A stretch of DNA of 64,000 nucleotides from Armatimonadota bacterium (GTDB lineage: Bacteria > Armatimonadota > Chthonomonadetes > Chthonomonadales > CAJBBX01), in NCBI GenBank assembly GCA_026392115.1, contig JAPLCQ010000125.1, positions 55,150 to 119,149 on the forward strand, in the 5' to 3' direction. Each line of letters opens with the position of its first letter. Position 1 is the stretch's first letter. The notes beneath the pieces are model-generated. The model was given only the letters and a program-made list of their open reading frames with translations, searched no databases and was not told where the DNA came from. The position numbers and the translations under genes are program-made. Below are positions 8,599 through 18,160 of the stretch, one piece after another.

Positions 8599-11596
8599 GC
8601 GCGTCGAGCCAGACGCCCTCGATGTCGAACCCGTGCCTCTGGTCGAAGTCCTTCGGGTAGAGCCATGAGCCGAAGCAGAAGTTGAGGGCCGCCAGGCGCT
8701 CGGGGCGGAGCCGGTCCTTCGGGCCGCCCCGCCCGGTGGGATGCGCCCAGTGCGGGAAGAAGCGCAGATCCTCCCATCGGAGCGTGACGTCGCGCCACTC
8801 GGTCGTCAGGGGCACGTTGGCGCCCCAGGGCGTCCCGTCGACCTCCAGCGCCACCAACTCGACAGCCGTGGTGGACGCCTCGGTGGATTTCGCTCGGATA
8901 CGCAGGCCCGTCCGCCGGGCCAGGGCGCCGCGCCAGGGGGCCAGCGCGTCCGCAAGGTCGATGCGGAAGCTTGCCGAATCCGGCGCAACCCCGAACCCGG
9001 CTGTTTCCACCCGGAGCGCAGGGCCGCGGCTGCCGCCCACGGTGTGCGCGCGGGCGCTCGTGCCGCCCTGCATGACCGGGACCATGTCGCCCATGATCAG
9101 GGGTATGGGAGCGTCGACGGGCGTGAGGGCCACACGCCAGGCCCGCGGCTCCGGTTCCAGGCGTACGCGCTGCACCTCCAGGCCGTGTGGCCGCTTTCCG
9201 TCGGAGCCGTAGAGCCAGGAGCCGAAGATGAAGCTGATCTCACGCACCTGCGTCGGGTCCGGCCGGCCCTGCCACTCGCCCCAGAGCGACCGCATGGAGG
9301 CCAGGGGCAGTCGCACCTCGGACCAGTCGGTCGTCAGGTGGAGCTCGCCTCCGAAGGCGTGGCCGTCGCGCTGAACAAGACCAATCTCCACACTGGTGGT
9401 CTCGGGACGCAGCGCACGCGCTCGCAGTACGACCGCAGCGCCCGAACCCGCAGGCGCACCCACGGCCGGCAGCCGCACCGCCGCGCAGCTGGGCGGATCG
9501 CCGAAACCGGTGGCCGACATGCGCAGCGAGGGACCGTACGGCGACGAGCCGACCTCCGCCCCCGCGGTCTGGCCCGGCGCGCCGGAGATCGCCATGGCGG
9601 GCGCGGCGATGCCGGCCTTCTGCTCCCACAGCGTGGCCGCGGGCAACTCGGGACCCGTGGCGGGCTCTCCGCCGGGGAAGACCGGCGCCGACGGTCCGTT
9701 GCCCACTCGCACGCGGTATTGGAGCTCACCCGCGGCGGGGCCCGCGCCAGGCAGTACGGCCGAGACCTCGAATGCCGCGGCCTGGCGCATAGTGCGCTGC
9801 GCCCAGTCGGTCGAGCCATGGAGGCGCCACTCCAGCCAGACCGGCGGAGTGGAGGTTGCGCCCGATGGCGGCGCCACCGAGCAGCGCACTGGTAGGTCCT
9901 TGCCGGCGGGCCAGAAGCGTGGCGCGGCATGGCGGACCCGGGCGGCGAGGCCGGCGACCTCGGCGGGCATCCAGAGCGGGGCGGGTCCGCCGGACCGCGG
10001 TGCGGCGGCGAGGCCCTTGCGCCGCAGGTAGGTGACGCCGGGGCGCACCGTGACGCTGCCGTTGCGGCAGGAAGTCCATCGGTTGGCGCCGTCCCGCATG
10101 GCCTGGAAGTCGCCGCCGAGGTCTGGGAGCTTCAGGCTGAGGCGTCGATCCCGGTGCAGAAGCCGGGCGACCTCGCGTCCCAGACCGGTGGCGCCGAATG
10201 GGTCATCGACCCAGACCACGTCGGGCGTCACATCCAGCCGCCAGAGCCCCGGCTGCAAGCGGTCCAGGAAGTAGGCGCCCGAGCCCTCGTACGCCGCCAC
10301 GGGCGACGAGCCGCAGCCCGCAACGCGGGTGAGCAGGTCCGGCTTTGGCGGCCGCGTGGCCGTGTTGTTCGAGTAGAGGAACGTTGTGGCGGAGACGCGC
10401 TCGCTTAGGCCCTGGGCGTGGCTCACGCGGTACTCGCCGAATCGGGCGCTGGCCGGGTGCGCGCGCATCGGGTGGAGGCGGGGCAGTGAACGGAAGGCGT
10501 CAGCGGCGATCATGAAGCTGACCGCCTTGCGAGGAGTGCAGAGGAGGTTCAGGTAGTGCGTCTGCCAGTTCACATTGGTCGGCGCCAGCGGCGTGGCGTC
10601 GTACTGGAACTGCGCCGCGAACTGCGCGCCGCCTGCCCGGAACGCCCGCGCCATGGCCGGGTACATGTACGGCTCCGCCACGTCGGCCGCGTCGAACTCG
10701 TAGACGCCGATCGCCTTGCCGCGCAGGTCGGGGCTCCGCATCTCGGCGAAGTCGGCCACGCGGGGCAGGAAGTCGGCCCGCAGCTCCTTGCCCGCGACCA
10801 GGCCCGTGGGGTACCAGCCGAACGTGCAGCCGTCGGCCTTGGATCGCGCCACGGCCGCGAGGCGGTTGCCCCAGCCGTTGTAGAAGACCGGCTTCGCGCA
10901 GCCCGCCCCGCGTACGGCGTCTGTCAGGGCGTCGATGTGGGCGGTTACCTGCGCGTCGGTCGTACCGGTCGGCGGGATCGGCTCGTTGATGAGCTCGATG
11001 GCCGCCACGATGGGGTCGGCTCCGTAGGTTAGGCCGGTGTATCGGTTTCGATGGCGCAGGAACTGGTCCAGGTAGCGACGCTGGGCCGCCCAGGCGACGG
11101 GGTCGGTGATCATCTGCGGCATGGTGAAGCGGTCCGAGAAGCCTTGCGTGGGCCTTCCGGCGGGCCACCAGGCGATGGGCGTCAGTACGGCGTAGATGCC
11201 GTTGCGCTTGCACTCGGATAGCAGGAGGTCCAGCAGGCGCATGTGCTCGTTGTCGATGAGGTTGCCCGCGCCGTCGCTGATCTCCCGGTCGAAGGTGTGG
11301 AGGCGCACCAGGTCGAGCCCCAGCCGCACGAACTGCGCCACGTCGTGGCGGATCGTGGCGTCGCGGTCTGCACCCAGCGTGCCCAGCGCCGTGTAGTCCA
11401 TGCAGAAGGGGGCGTAGTAGTTCACGCCGAAGAGGGCCACCTCGCGTTGGGTATCGGCCCAGCGGAGGATGCCCTTTTCGACGACGATGGACCGGTCGGC
11501 GGGACGCGGCGCCGCGGCTCCAGGTGCGACCAGAACCGCCGCCAGCAGAGCCAAACCCGCCCAACCCGCGCGCCCCGTACTTGATCTTCGCGTCAT
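8594..11596 (-). CDS. Secreted glycoside hydrolase (cellulase/GH5-like TIM-barrel N-terminus) with two C-terminal beta-sandwich/CBM-like repeats
   Basis: Signal peptide; FGVNYYAPFCMDYTALG, RLGLDLVRLHTFDREISD, AIELINEP; C-terminal repeats ending SFIFGSWLYGSDGKRPHGLEVQRVRL and NFCFGSWLYPKDFDQRHGFDIEGVWL. Confidence 0.75.
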   Translation of the reverse strand: MTRRSSTGRAGWAGLALLAAVLVAPGAAAPRPADRSIVVEKGILRWADTQREVALFGVNYYAPFCMDYTALGTLGADRDATIRHDVAQFVRLGLDLVRLHTFDREISDGAGNLIDNEHMRLLDLLLSECKRNGIYAVLTPIAWWPAGRPTQGFSDRFTMPQMITDPVAWAAQRRYLDQFLRHRNRYTGLTYGADPIVAAIELINEPIPPTGTTDAQVTAHIDALTDAVRGAGCAKPVFYNGWGNRLAAVARSKADGCTFGWYPTGLVAGKELRADFLPRVADFAEMRSPDLRGKAIGVYEFDAADVAEPYMYPAMARAFRAGGAQFAAQFQYDATPLAPTNVNWQTHYLNLLCTPRKAVSFMIAADAFRSLPRLHPMRAHPASARFGEYRVSHAQGLSERVSATTFLYSNNTATRPPKPDLLTRVAGCGSSPVAAYEGSGAYFLDRLQPGLWRLDVTPDVVWVDDPFGATGLGREVARLLHRDRRLSLKLPDLGGDFQAMRDGANRWTSCRNGSVTVRPGVTYLRRKGLAAAPRSGGPAPLWMPAEVAGLAARVRHAAPRFWPAGKDLPVRCSVAPPSGATSTPPVWLEWRLHGSTDWAQRTMRQAAAFEVSAVLPGAGPAAGELQYRVRVGNGPSAPVFPGGEPATGPELPAATLWEQKAGIAAPAMAISGAPGQTAGAEVGSSPYGPSLRMSATGFGDPPSCAAVRLPAVGAPAGSGAAVVLRARALRPETTSVEIGLVQRDGHAFGGELHLTTDWSEVRLPLASMRSLWGEWQGRPDPTQVREISFIFGSWLYGSDGKRPHGLEVQRVRLEPEPRAWRVALTPVDAPIPLIMGDMVPVMQGGTSARAHTVGGSRGPALRVETAGFGVAPDSASFRIDLADALAPWRGALARRTGLRIRAKSTEASTTAVELVALEVDGTPWGANVPLTTEWRDVTLRWEDLRFFPHWAHPTGRGGPKDRLRPERLAALNFCFGSWLYPKDFDQRHGFDIEGVWLDAP

Positions 11597-11677
11597 GCTT
11601 CCCCCCGCTCCGGCTGATGTGCCAGTATGTCACGAAGAGGGGCCGCTCGGGGCATCGGGTGGCCGGGAGGCGCCGCC

Positions 11678-13036
11678 ATGCTCACCATGCTCGCCGTCGG
11701 AGTGCTGTTCTTGGGCGTTCTGCCCGCGGGTCGGTCCGCGCAGGTCGAAGCCGAGGAGACCGTCTACACCTACGCGCCGGCGGGCAACGGCGCCGGTCCC
11801 ATGTGGTGCTACGGCTCCACCTGCGTCATGCGAGTGGGCGGCGACGTCTACGTGAGCGGGCTGGAGACAATCCCCGGCGCCAAGATCCTGAACAACTGCC
11901 GATGGACGCTCTGGAAGCGCGGTCCCGGCGGCTGGGCGACCGTGGCCTCGGACGAGGCCGACCGCACGCGCGAGCCCTGCCCGCTGTCGGCGCCGCTACC
12001 TGGCCAGCTGGCGCTCTCGGTGAACCCCACGCTCACGCCTGTGGGCACGTACAACGGGCCGTCGAGGCCGCAGGTGCTGGACTTCGACCTCACCGGCCCC
12101 GTAGTCGCGCCGAAGCCCTCCGATCCGGTCTGGTCAGGCAAGCCCGCCTTCACCGAGCACAGCTACCGGGGCCTGGCCGCCGACGGCGCCGCGGGCGACC
12201 TGCTGCTGATGAACGTGGAGGGGCACGAGGGCCAGTGGTGGAGCCTCCGCGACCGGTCGCGGCGGTGGGTGGCGGCGGGCAAGCTGGCGTTCCCCATGGG
12301 CGTCGAGTACGAGAAGCCGGAGCCGATCCGCCTCTGCTACCCCGTGCTGGCCCTGCGGAACCGGGCGGCGTACTTCATGGGGGTCAGCGACATCATCGAG
12401 CCCGTCCGCGCATGGCGCGAGTTCAAGCGCCAGTTGACGGGCAATGAGTGGGACTACGAGTTCCGCCGCCTCTTCTATGCGTGGACACCTGACCTCGGCA
12501 AGCAGGGCTTCGGCGTCCCGGTGGAGGTGGCCAGCCGCGAGGCCACCTGCGGGCAGATCACCAACCTGGACATGTGGATCGACCCGCGCGGCCGCGCCCA
12601 CCTGCTCTGGCTGGAGCGGAGCGTCTGGCATGCGGCCATGCGCGACCGCTTCTTCCCCGGCACGCCGCTTACCACGTCGCTGGAGTACGGCGTGGTGGTA
12701 CGAGGCAAGGTGGTCGTCCGCTCCACGCTGGCCAAGGGCGGCGAGGGCGCGTCGGCCGAAGTGCCCGGCTACGGCCGTTTCCACGCCCTGCCCGGCGGCC
12801 GGCTCACCGTGCTGGCCTACATGGGCGGCTCGGTCTCGGAGAACCGCATCCTGGCGCTCGACGGAGCTGGCAAGGTGACCGCCACGTTGCGCGTGCCGTT
12901 CGGCAAGCCCTTCACCAGCTTGATGACGGCCACGGAGCGGGCCGGCGGGAAGCCGTCCGACGTGATCGACCTGATCGGCGACCTGGGCGGCGCGTTGCCA
13001 TCCATGCGCTACGGCCGCATCCGCGTGAAGCTCTGA
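11678..13036 (+). CDS. Secreted protein of unknown function (BNR/sialidase-like appearance)
   Basis: Signal-peptide-like MLTMLAVGVLFLGVLPAGRSAQ after GGGAGG SD; no stops to 13036. Confidence 0.6.
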   Translation: MLTMLAVGVLFLGVLPAGRSAQVEAEETVYTYAPAGNGAGPMWCYGSTCVMRVGGDVYVSGLETIPGAKILNNCRWTLWKRGPGGWATVASDEADRTREPCPLSAPLPGQLALSVNPTLTPVGTYNGPSRPQVLDFDLTGPVVAPKPSDPVWSGKPAFTEHSYRGLAADGAAGDLLLMNVEGHEGQWWSLRDRSRRWVAAGKLAFPMGVEYEKPEPIRLCYPVLALRNRAAYFMGVSDIIEPVRAWREFKRQLTGNEWDYEFRRLFYAWTPDLGKQGFGVPVEVASREATCGQITNLDMWIDPRGRAHLLWLERSVWHAAMRDRFFPGTPLTTSLEYGVVVRGKVVVRSTLAKGGEGASAEVPGYGRFHALPGGRLTVLAYMGGSVSENRILALDGAGKVTATLRVPFGKPFTSLMTATERAGGKPSDVIDLIGDLGGALPSMRYGRIRVKL

Positions 13037-13046
13037 GGAGCCGGCC

Positions 13047-14465
13047 ATGCCCCTGACCCTCGGCATCGATATCGGAACCACCAAGACCTGCGCACTGGCG
13101 CTGGAGAACGAAACAGGCGAGGTGGTCGCGCTTGGCCATGCCGACACGCCTTCGGCCGACCCGGGACCGCTTGCGGTCGGGCGGCGCGAGTTCGACCCGG
13201 ACGCCATGGCGGAGGCGGCTGCCTCGGCACTGCGCCGGTGCGTGGGTCGGCTGGGTGCGCGCGCCGGCGAAGTGGTGGGCCTGGCCTTCACGGGGCAGCA
13301 GCATGGCGGCCTTCTCGTGGACGCCGACCTCCGGCCGCTGACCCCATTCATCAACTGGCAGGACGGCCGCGGCGGCGAGCCCGCGCCCGGCGGCGGCACG
13401 TGGCTGGAGAGCGCCGACGCACGGGTGGGACCCGAGGCCTGGCGCGTCACCGGTTGCCGCCTGGCGTCGGGATATCTGGGCCTCACGCTCCACTGGCTGG
13501 TGCGGCGTGGGAGCCTGCCAGGCTGCGCTCGGGCCTGCTTCATCACTGACTACCTGGGCGCCCTGCTCACGGGCGGCGAACCGGTGACCGACCCCACCAT
13601 GGCCGCGAGCTCGGGCCTGCTGGATGTGCGCCGCCGAGCTTGGTCGGCGCCGCTGCTGGAGGCGCTGGGGCTGTCCGAGGGCCTTCTGCCGCCGTTGCGC
13701 GAGGCGGGGGAGCCGCTGGGATCGCTGACCGTCGAGTGGGCCCGCCGCACCGGATTGCCCTCGGGCCTGCCGCTCTTCGTGGGCCTGGGCGACAACCAGG
13801 CGGGCTTTCTGGGCAGCGTTCCGTCGGCCAATGGATCGGAACTGGTGAACGTCGGCACGGGCGCGCAGGTGGCCCGCTGGAGCGCGGAGCCGCCCCCGCC
13901 CGAGGCCGACCTGCCGCCGGAGCTGGAGATACGGCCCTATCCCGGCGCGGGCGTGCTGGTCGTCTACGCAGAGGTGAGCGGAGGCCGCTCCTATGCCGCG
14001 CTCCACGGGCTTTTCCGGAGCTTGCTGGAGGGCTTCGGCGTTCCGGTCGCCAAGGAGCAGGTCTACGCCCGCATGGCGGAGCTAGCCGCACAGGCGCCGC
14101 CTGGCGCAGGCGGATTGCTGTGCGACTCGCGCTTCGCGGGTACGCGCTCCGCCCCGTCGCACCGTGGCAGCCTGACCGGCCTGAGCGAGGCTAACCTGAC
14201 CGCCGGTCACCTCGCACGAGCGGTACTCGAGGGCATGGCCGCCTCGCTGCACGACGGCTCAAGTGCCATCACGCGCCTCGTGGGCCATCCGCCCGTGAGC
14301 CTCATCGGCGCGGGCAACGGGTTCCGCCGAAACCCGCTCCTCGCCCAGATCCTATCCGAGCAGTTCGCCCTGCCCGTCGCCCTCCCCCCTCAGTCCGAGG
14401 AAGCCGCCTTAGGTGCGGCCATGGCGGCGGGGTGGGGAGCGGCCCATGGAGGTCCCCGAGCATGA
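13047..14465 (+). CDS. FGGY-family carbohydrate kinase (sedoheptulokinase-like)
   Basis: LGIDIGTTKTCALAL, GLAFTGQQHGGLLVD, FINWQDGRG, VGLGDNQAGFLGS, GAGNGFRRNPLLAQI. Confidence 0.85.
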   Translation: MPLTLGIDIGTTKTCALALENETGEVVALGHADTPSADPGPLAVGRREFDPDAMAEAAASALRRCVGRLGARAGEVVGLAFTGQQHGGLLVDADLRPLTPFINWQDGRGGEPAPGGGTWLESADARVGPEAWRVTGCRLASGYLGLTLHWLVRRGSLPGCARACFITDYLGALLTGGEPVTDPTMAASSGLLDVRRRAWSAPLLEALGLSEGLLPPLREAGEPLGSLTVEWARRTGLPSGLPLFVGLGDNQAGFLGSVPSANGSELVNVGTGAQVARWSAEPPPPEADLPPELEIRPYPGAGVLVVYAEVSGGRSYAALHGLFRSLLEGFGVPVAKEQVYARMAELAAQAPPGAGGLLCDSRFAGTRSAPSHRGSLTGLSEANLTAGHLARAVLEGMAASLHDGSSAITRLVGHPPVSLIGAGNGFRRNPLLAQILSEQFALPVALPPQSEEAALGAAMAAGWGAAHGGPRA

Positions 14466-15550
14466 CCAAGCGCCAACGCTACCTGGCAGCCCTCCGCAAC
14501 GAGGCCGTCGATGCCCTGGTCTGGGCGCCCAACTTCGACTATTGGCTGGCCGTCAACCGCGCCGAGGGCACGGTGCCGAAGCAGTACGACGGGTTGTCGC
14601 GGAATGACATCGTCCGGGCTATCGGCGCCACGCTCTGGAACCGGTCAGGCGGGCTCCGGACCGTGCGCGATGCCTCGGTGGTGGAGAGTTGGAGCCAGTG
14701 CGACGACACGTCCGTGCATGAGTTCCAGACGCCGGTCGGCACGATCCGCGAAGTCTACCTGCCGACGGAAGGAGCATACCGGTCGCGCTTCCTGGCGGAG
14801 CACTTCGCCAAGGGGCCCGATGACCTGCGCGTTCTCACATACATCGCTGAGGCGACCCGCTACGAGCCCGACTTCGAGCCGGTGCACCAGGCGCTCGCCG
14901 AAACCGGCGATGACGGCGTGGTCCTCACCGGCATCTTCCTCGTGCCCTTCCTCCAGTTCGCCAAGACCGACGCGGGCTACGCCACGGCCTTCTACCTGCT
15001 GCAGGACCACCCGCGCGACGTGGAGCGCCTGCTGGAGGCCTACACCGAGAGCTTCGTTGCGGGCATCCGCGTCGCCGCGCAGGGCCCGGCCGACATCCTG
15101 CACACGGGCGACAACATGGACGGCCGCACCCTCTCGCCGCGCCTCTTCCGGCGCTACGCCGTGCCCTTCTACCAGGCCGCGGCGCCTATCATCCACGAGG
15201 CGGGCAAGCTCTTCGAGGGGCACTGGTGCGGCCAGACGCAGGCCCTGTTGCCCCTCGTGCCCGGCTGCGGGCTCGACGTGGTGGAGGCTATCGTCACCGC
15301 GCCCATGGCCGACGTGTCGCTGTCCGAGGCGTTGGCCATGCTGGACGGCAAGGTCGTGCTTCAGGGCGGCATCCCATCGGTCCTCGTCTGCGAGGAGGGC
15401 GGAACCCGCGACGACTTCTTACGGTACATGGATGAGGTGATCCTGCCCCTGCGCGGATGCCGGGGCTTCATCCTCGGCATGTCGGACAACGTGCCGCCCA
15501 ACGCCGACTTCTGGCGCGTGGAGCAGGTGGCTTGTCAGTTGAAAGTCTAA
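14462..15550 (+). CDS. Uroporphyrinogen decarboxylase (URO-D)-family protein, probably not haem biosynthetic
   Basis: MTKRQRYLAALRNEAVDALVW, ILHTGDNMDGRTLSPRLFRRYAVPFYQ, EGHWCGQTQALLPLV; ATGA overlap with the kinase gene. Confidence 0.8.
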   Translation: MTKRQRYLAALRNEAVDALVWAPNFDYWLAVNRAEGTVPKQYDGLSRNDIVRAIGATLWNRSGGLRTVRDASVVESWSQCDDTSVHEFQTPVGTIREVYLPTEGAYRSRFLAEHFAKGPDDLRVLTYIAEATRYEPDFEPVHQALAETGDDGVVLTGIFLVPFLQFAKTDAGYATAFYLLQDHPRDVERLLEAYTESFVAGIRVAAQGPADILHTGDNMDGRTLSPRLFRRYAVPFYQAAAPIIHEAGKLFEGHWCGQTQALLPLVPGCGLDVVEAIVTAPMADVSLSEALAMLDGKVVLQGGIPSVLVCEEGGTRDDFLRYMDEVILPLRGCRGFILGMSDNVPPNADFWRVEQVACQLKV

Positions 15551-15574
15551 AGTTGAAAGTATAACGAATAAAGG
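15539..15574 (+). repeat. Heptad-like AT-rich repeat, copy A
   Basis: TTGAAAGTCTAAAGTTGAAAGTATAACGAATAAAGG; overlaps the UroD stop codon. Confidence 0.6.
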
Positions 15575-15691
15575 CGAAGCGGTACATGCCCCGGGGTCGG
15601 GGCCGGAGCCGGGGGCGTTGCGGAGGCATGCTAGAATTCCTTGCGTCTCCGCGTCGGTTGGCGGGGAGGCGAACCTCGTGGAGGGCCCACC

Positions 15692-16774
15692 TTGATCATC
15701 CGCACACGGGCCGATGCGCGCGTCGGCATCATCGGCAACCCGTCAGACGGCTTCTTCGGCAAGACGATCGCCGCGACGATCGCCAACTTCCATGCGTCGG
15801 TGACGCTCTGGGAGAGCCCCACGTTGCGCATCTTGCCGCACCCGGTGCACGATCCGGCCGAGTTCGCATCGCTGGAAGCCCTGCGCGAGACCGCCATCCA
15901 GAACGGCTACTACGGCGGCATGCGGCTCATCTTCGCGGCGTGCAAGCGCTTCTCGCAGCACTGCGCCGCTCGCGGCCATGTCCTGCCGGACCGCTGCTTC
16001 ACCATCGCCTACGACACCGACATCCCGCGACAGGTGGGTCTTGCGGGCTCCAGCGCCATCGTCACGGCCGCCGTCAATGCCCTCATGCGCTTCTACGCGG
16101 TGCCCGAGGAGGTGCTGCCCCGCACCCAGCGTCCGAACCTGGTGCTGGATGTGGAGATGCAGGAGCTCGCCATCGCGGCCGGCCTGCAGGACCGCGTGGT
16201 GCAGACGTACGGCGGCTGCGTCCATATGGATTTCGACCGCGCCCTGATGGACCGGCGCGGCCATGGCGAGTACACGCCGCTGGACCCGTCGCTCCTGCCG
16301 CTGATGTACCTCGCGTGGGACAGCCACCCCAGCGACTCCGGGCGTATCCACAGCGACGTCCGCACCCGCTTCCTGCGCGGCGACCAGCAGGTGATCGACG
16401 CCATGCAGGCTCTCGCCCAGCTCACCGACCAGGGCTTGGCGGCGTTGAATGCCGGCCGTTACACCGACATGGGCCGTCTCATGAGCGCGGGCTTCGACAT
16501 CCGACGCTCGGTCTATGGCGACGCCGCCATCGGCGACCGCAACCTGGCCATGGTGGCCGCGGCCCGGCAGCTTGGCTTCTCCGCCTCGTTCCCCGGGTCG
16601 GGCGGCGCGGTGGTGGGGGTGGTGCCGGAGGGATCGAGCATTGCGGACCTGGCGCCCGAATGCGAGCGGATCGGCTACCAGCTCGAGGAGATTCGGTGGG
16701 CCGCCGCGTGCCCGGCCTCGCCGAATGCAGCCCATGCGGCAGACGGGGCTGATGCCGGAAGGAGCATCTCATGA
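15692..16774 (+). CDS. GHMP kinase, glucuronokinase-like
   Basis: RVGIIGNPSDGFFGKTIAATIANFHASVTL, NGYYGGMRLIFAACKRF, YDTDIPRQVGLAGSSAIVTAAVNALMRFY, QRPNLVLDVEMQELAIAAGLQDRVVQTYGGCVHMDF resemble plant GlcAK. TTG start with GGAGGG SD is the most plausible; ORF is open from 15641. Confidence 0.8.
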   Translation: MIIRTRADARVGIIGNPSDGFFGKTIAATIANFHASVTLWESPTLRILPHPVHDPAEFASLEALRETAIQNGYYGGMRLIFAACKRFSQHCAARGHVLPDRCFTIAYDTDIPRQVGLAGSSAIVTAAVNALMRFYAVPEEVLPRTQRPNLVLDVEMQELAIAAGLQDRVVQTYGGCVHMDFDRALMDRRGHGEYTPLDPSLLPLMYLAWDSHPSDSGRIHSDVRTRFLRGDQQVIDAMQALAQLTDQGLAALNAGRYTDMGRLMSAGFDIRRSVYGDAAIGDRNLAMVAAARQLGFSASFPGSGGAVVGVVPEGSSIADLAPECERIGYQLEEIRWAAACPASPNAAHAADGADAGRSIS

Positions 16775-18135
16775 GGATCGTTGTCATCGGCGCCGGTTAC
16801 GTTGGACTCAACTGCGGGGCGGCGTTCGCCTATCTCGGTCACGACGTGGGCATCGTTGAGAAGGACCCGGCACGCGTGGAGTTGCTCCGCTCCGGCGGCG
16901 TGCCGATCCACGAACCGGGCCTCGCCGAGCTGCTGGCCATGCCGCAGGTCGCCTCGCGGATGACCTGCACCACCAACCTCGCCGAGGTTCTTCCCGGCGC
17001 TCGGGTGGCGCTCATCGCCGTGGGAACGCCTCCCGGCAGGCACGGCCAGGCCGACACCGGCTGGGTCGAGGCCGCCGCGGAGGATGTGGCGCGCGACCTC
17101 GCCGTGGGAGCGCAACTCGTCATCGTCGTCAAGAGCACCGTACCCGTGGGCACGAACCATCGCGTCCAGGCGGCCGTGGCCCGCGTGCTGGCATCGCGGG
17201 GCGTCGCCTGCGACATCAGTTTCGCCTCCAACCCCGAGTTCCTGCGCGAGGGCAAGGCTCTGGCGGATATGTTCTATCCCGACCGCATCCTCGTCGGCTC
17301 GGAGTCGCCCCACGCCCTGGAGACCGCCCGCGAGCTGTATCAGGAGGTGCTCGCCCAGTCGTTCGCGCCGCCGCCCATCTGCCCGCGCCCCGTCGGCTTC
17401 GCGCTGCCCGCCATGCTCGCCACCTCCACGGCCAGCGCCGAGATGACGAAGTACGCCTCCAACGCCTTCCTGGCCACCAAGATATCTTTCATCAACGAGA
17501 TCGCGGGCCTATGCGAGCGGGTCGGCGCCGATGTCTCCCAGGTGGCCGAGGGGATGGGCCTCGACTCACGCATCGGGCGCGGGTTCCTGCAGGCCGGGCT
17601 GGGCTGGGGCGGAAGCTGCTTCCCCAAGGACACGCAGGCCCTCATCGCCATGGGCGCCGACCACGAGTACACCATGCCCCTGCTGGAGGCCTCCACGGCC
17701 GTCAACCGCCGCCAGCGGGCGCAGGTCGTGCAGAAGCTACAGCGCGCGCTCAAGGGCTTGCGGGGCCGCGAGGTGGGCCTGCTGGGCCTCGCCTTCAAGG
17801 CGGGAACCGACGACGTGCGCCAGGCCCCGGCGGCCGACCTCGTGCCCATGCTGCTGGAGTGCGGCGCCTTCGTGCGCGCGCATGATCCCGTGGCGGCGGA
17901 CTCGTTCCGGCGCGACTACCCGGCGCTGGACGTGACGCTGACGCCCGACGCCGAGTCGGCAGCCCGCGGCGCCGACGCCCTCGTCGTCTGCACGGATTGG
18001 CCCGAGTACGTGGCGCTGGACTGGCGCGCCGTGGCCGCCGCCATGAGGGGCAGTGTGGTCGTCGACGGCCGCAACTGCCTGCCCATGGGCGTGGTTCGGG
18101 CGGCCGGTCTTGATCTCATACGGATCGGCAAGTAG
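16771..18135 (+). CDS. ugd: UDP-glucose 6-dehydrogenase (UDP-glucose/GDP-mannose dehydrogenase family)
   Basis: MRIVVIGAGYVGLNCGAAFAYLGHDV, SNPEFLREGKALADMFYPDRILVG, GLGWGGSCFPKDTQAL, GLAFKAGTDDVRQAPA; ATGA overlap with the previous gene. Confidence 0.92.
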   Translation: MRIVVIGAGYVGLNCGAAFAYLGHDVGIVEKDPARVELLRSGGVPIHEPGLAELLAMPQVASRMTCTTNLAEVLPGARVALIAVGTPPGRHGQADTGWVEAAAEDVARDLAVGAQLVIVVKSTVPVGTNHRVQAAVARVLASRGVACDISFASNPEFLREGKALADMFYPDRILVGSESPHALETARELYQEVLAQSFAPPPICPRPVGFALPAMLATSTASAEMTKYASNAFLATKISFINEIAGLCERVGADVSQVAEGMGLDSRIGRGFLQAGLGWGGSCFPKDTQALIAMGADHEYTMPLLEASTAVNRRQRAQVVQKLQRALKGLRGREVGLLGLAFKAGTDDVRQAPAADLVPMLLECGAFVRAHDPVAADSFRRDYPALDVTLTPDAESAARGADALVVCTDWPEYVALDWRAVAAAMRGSVVVDGRNCLPMGVVRAAGLDLIRIGK

Positions 18136-18160
18136 CCGCCCGCTGGGGCGGACCGGTACA

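Noticed and set aside
12134-14006. Reverse ORFs 12134-13546 and 12912-14006
   Set aside because: Antisense to secreted protein and FGGY kinase, no recognisable domain.
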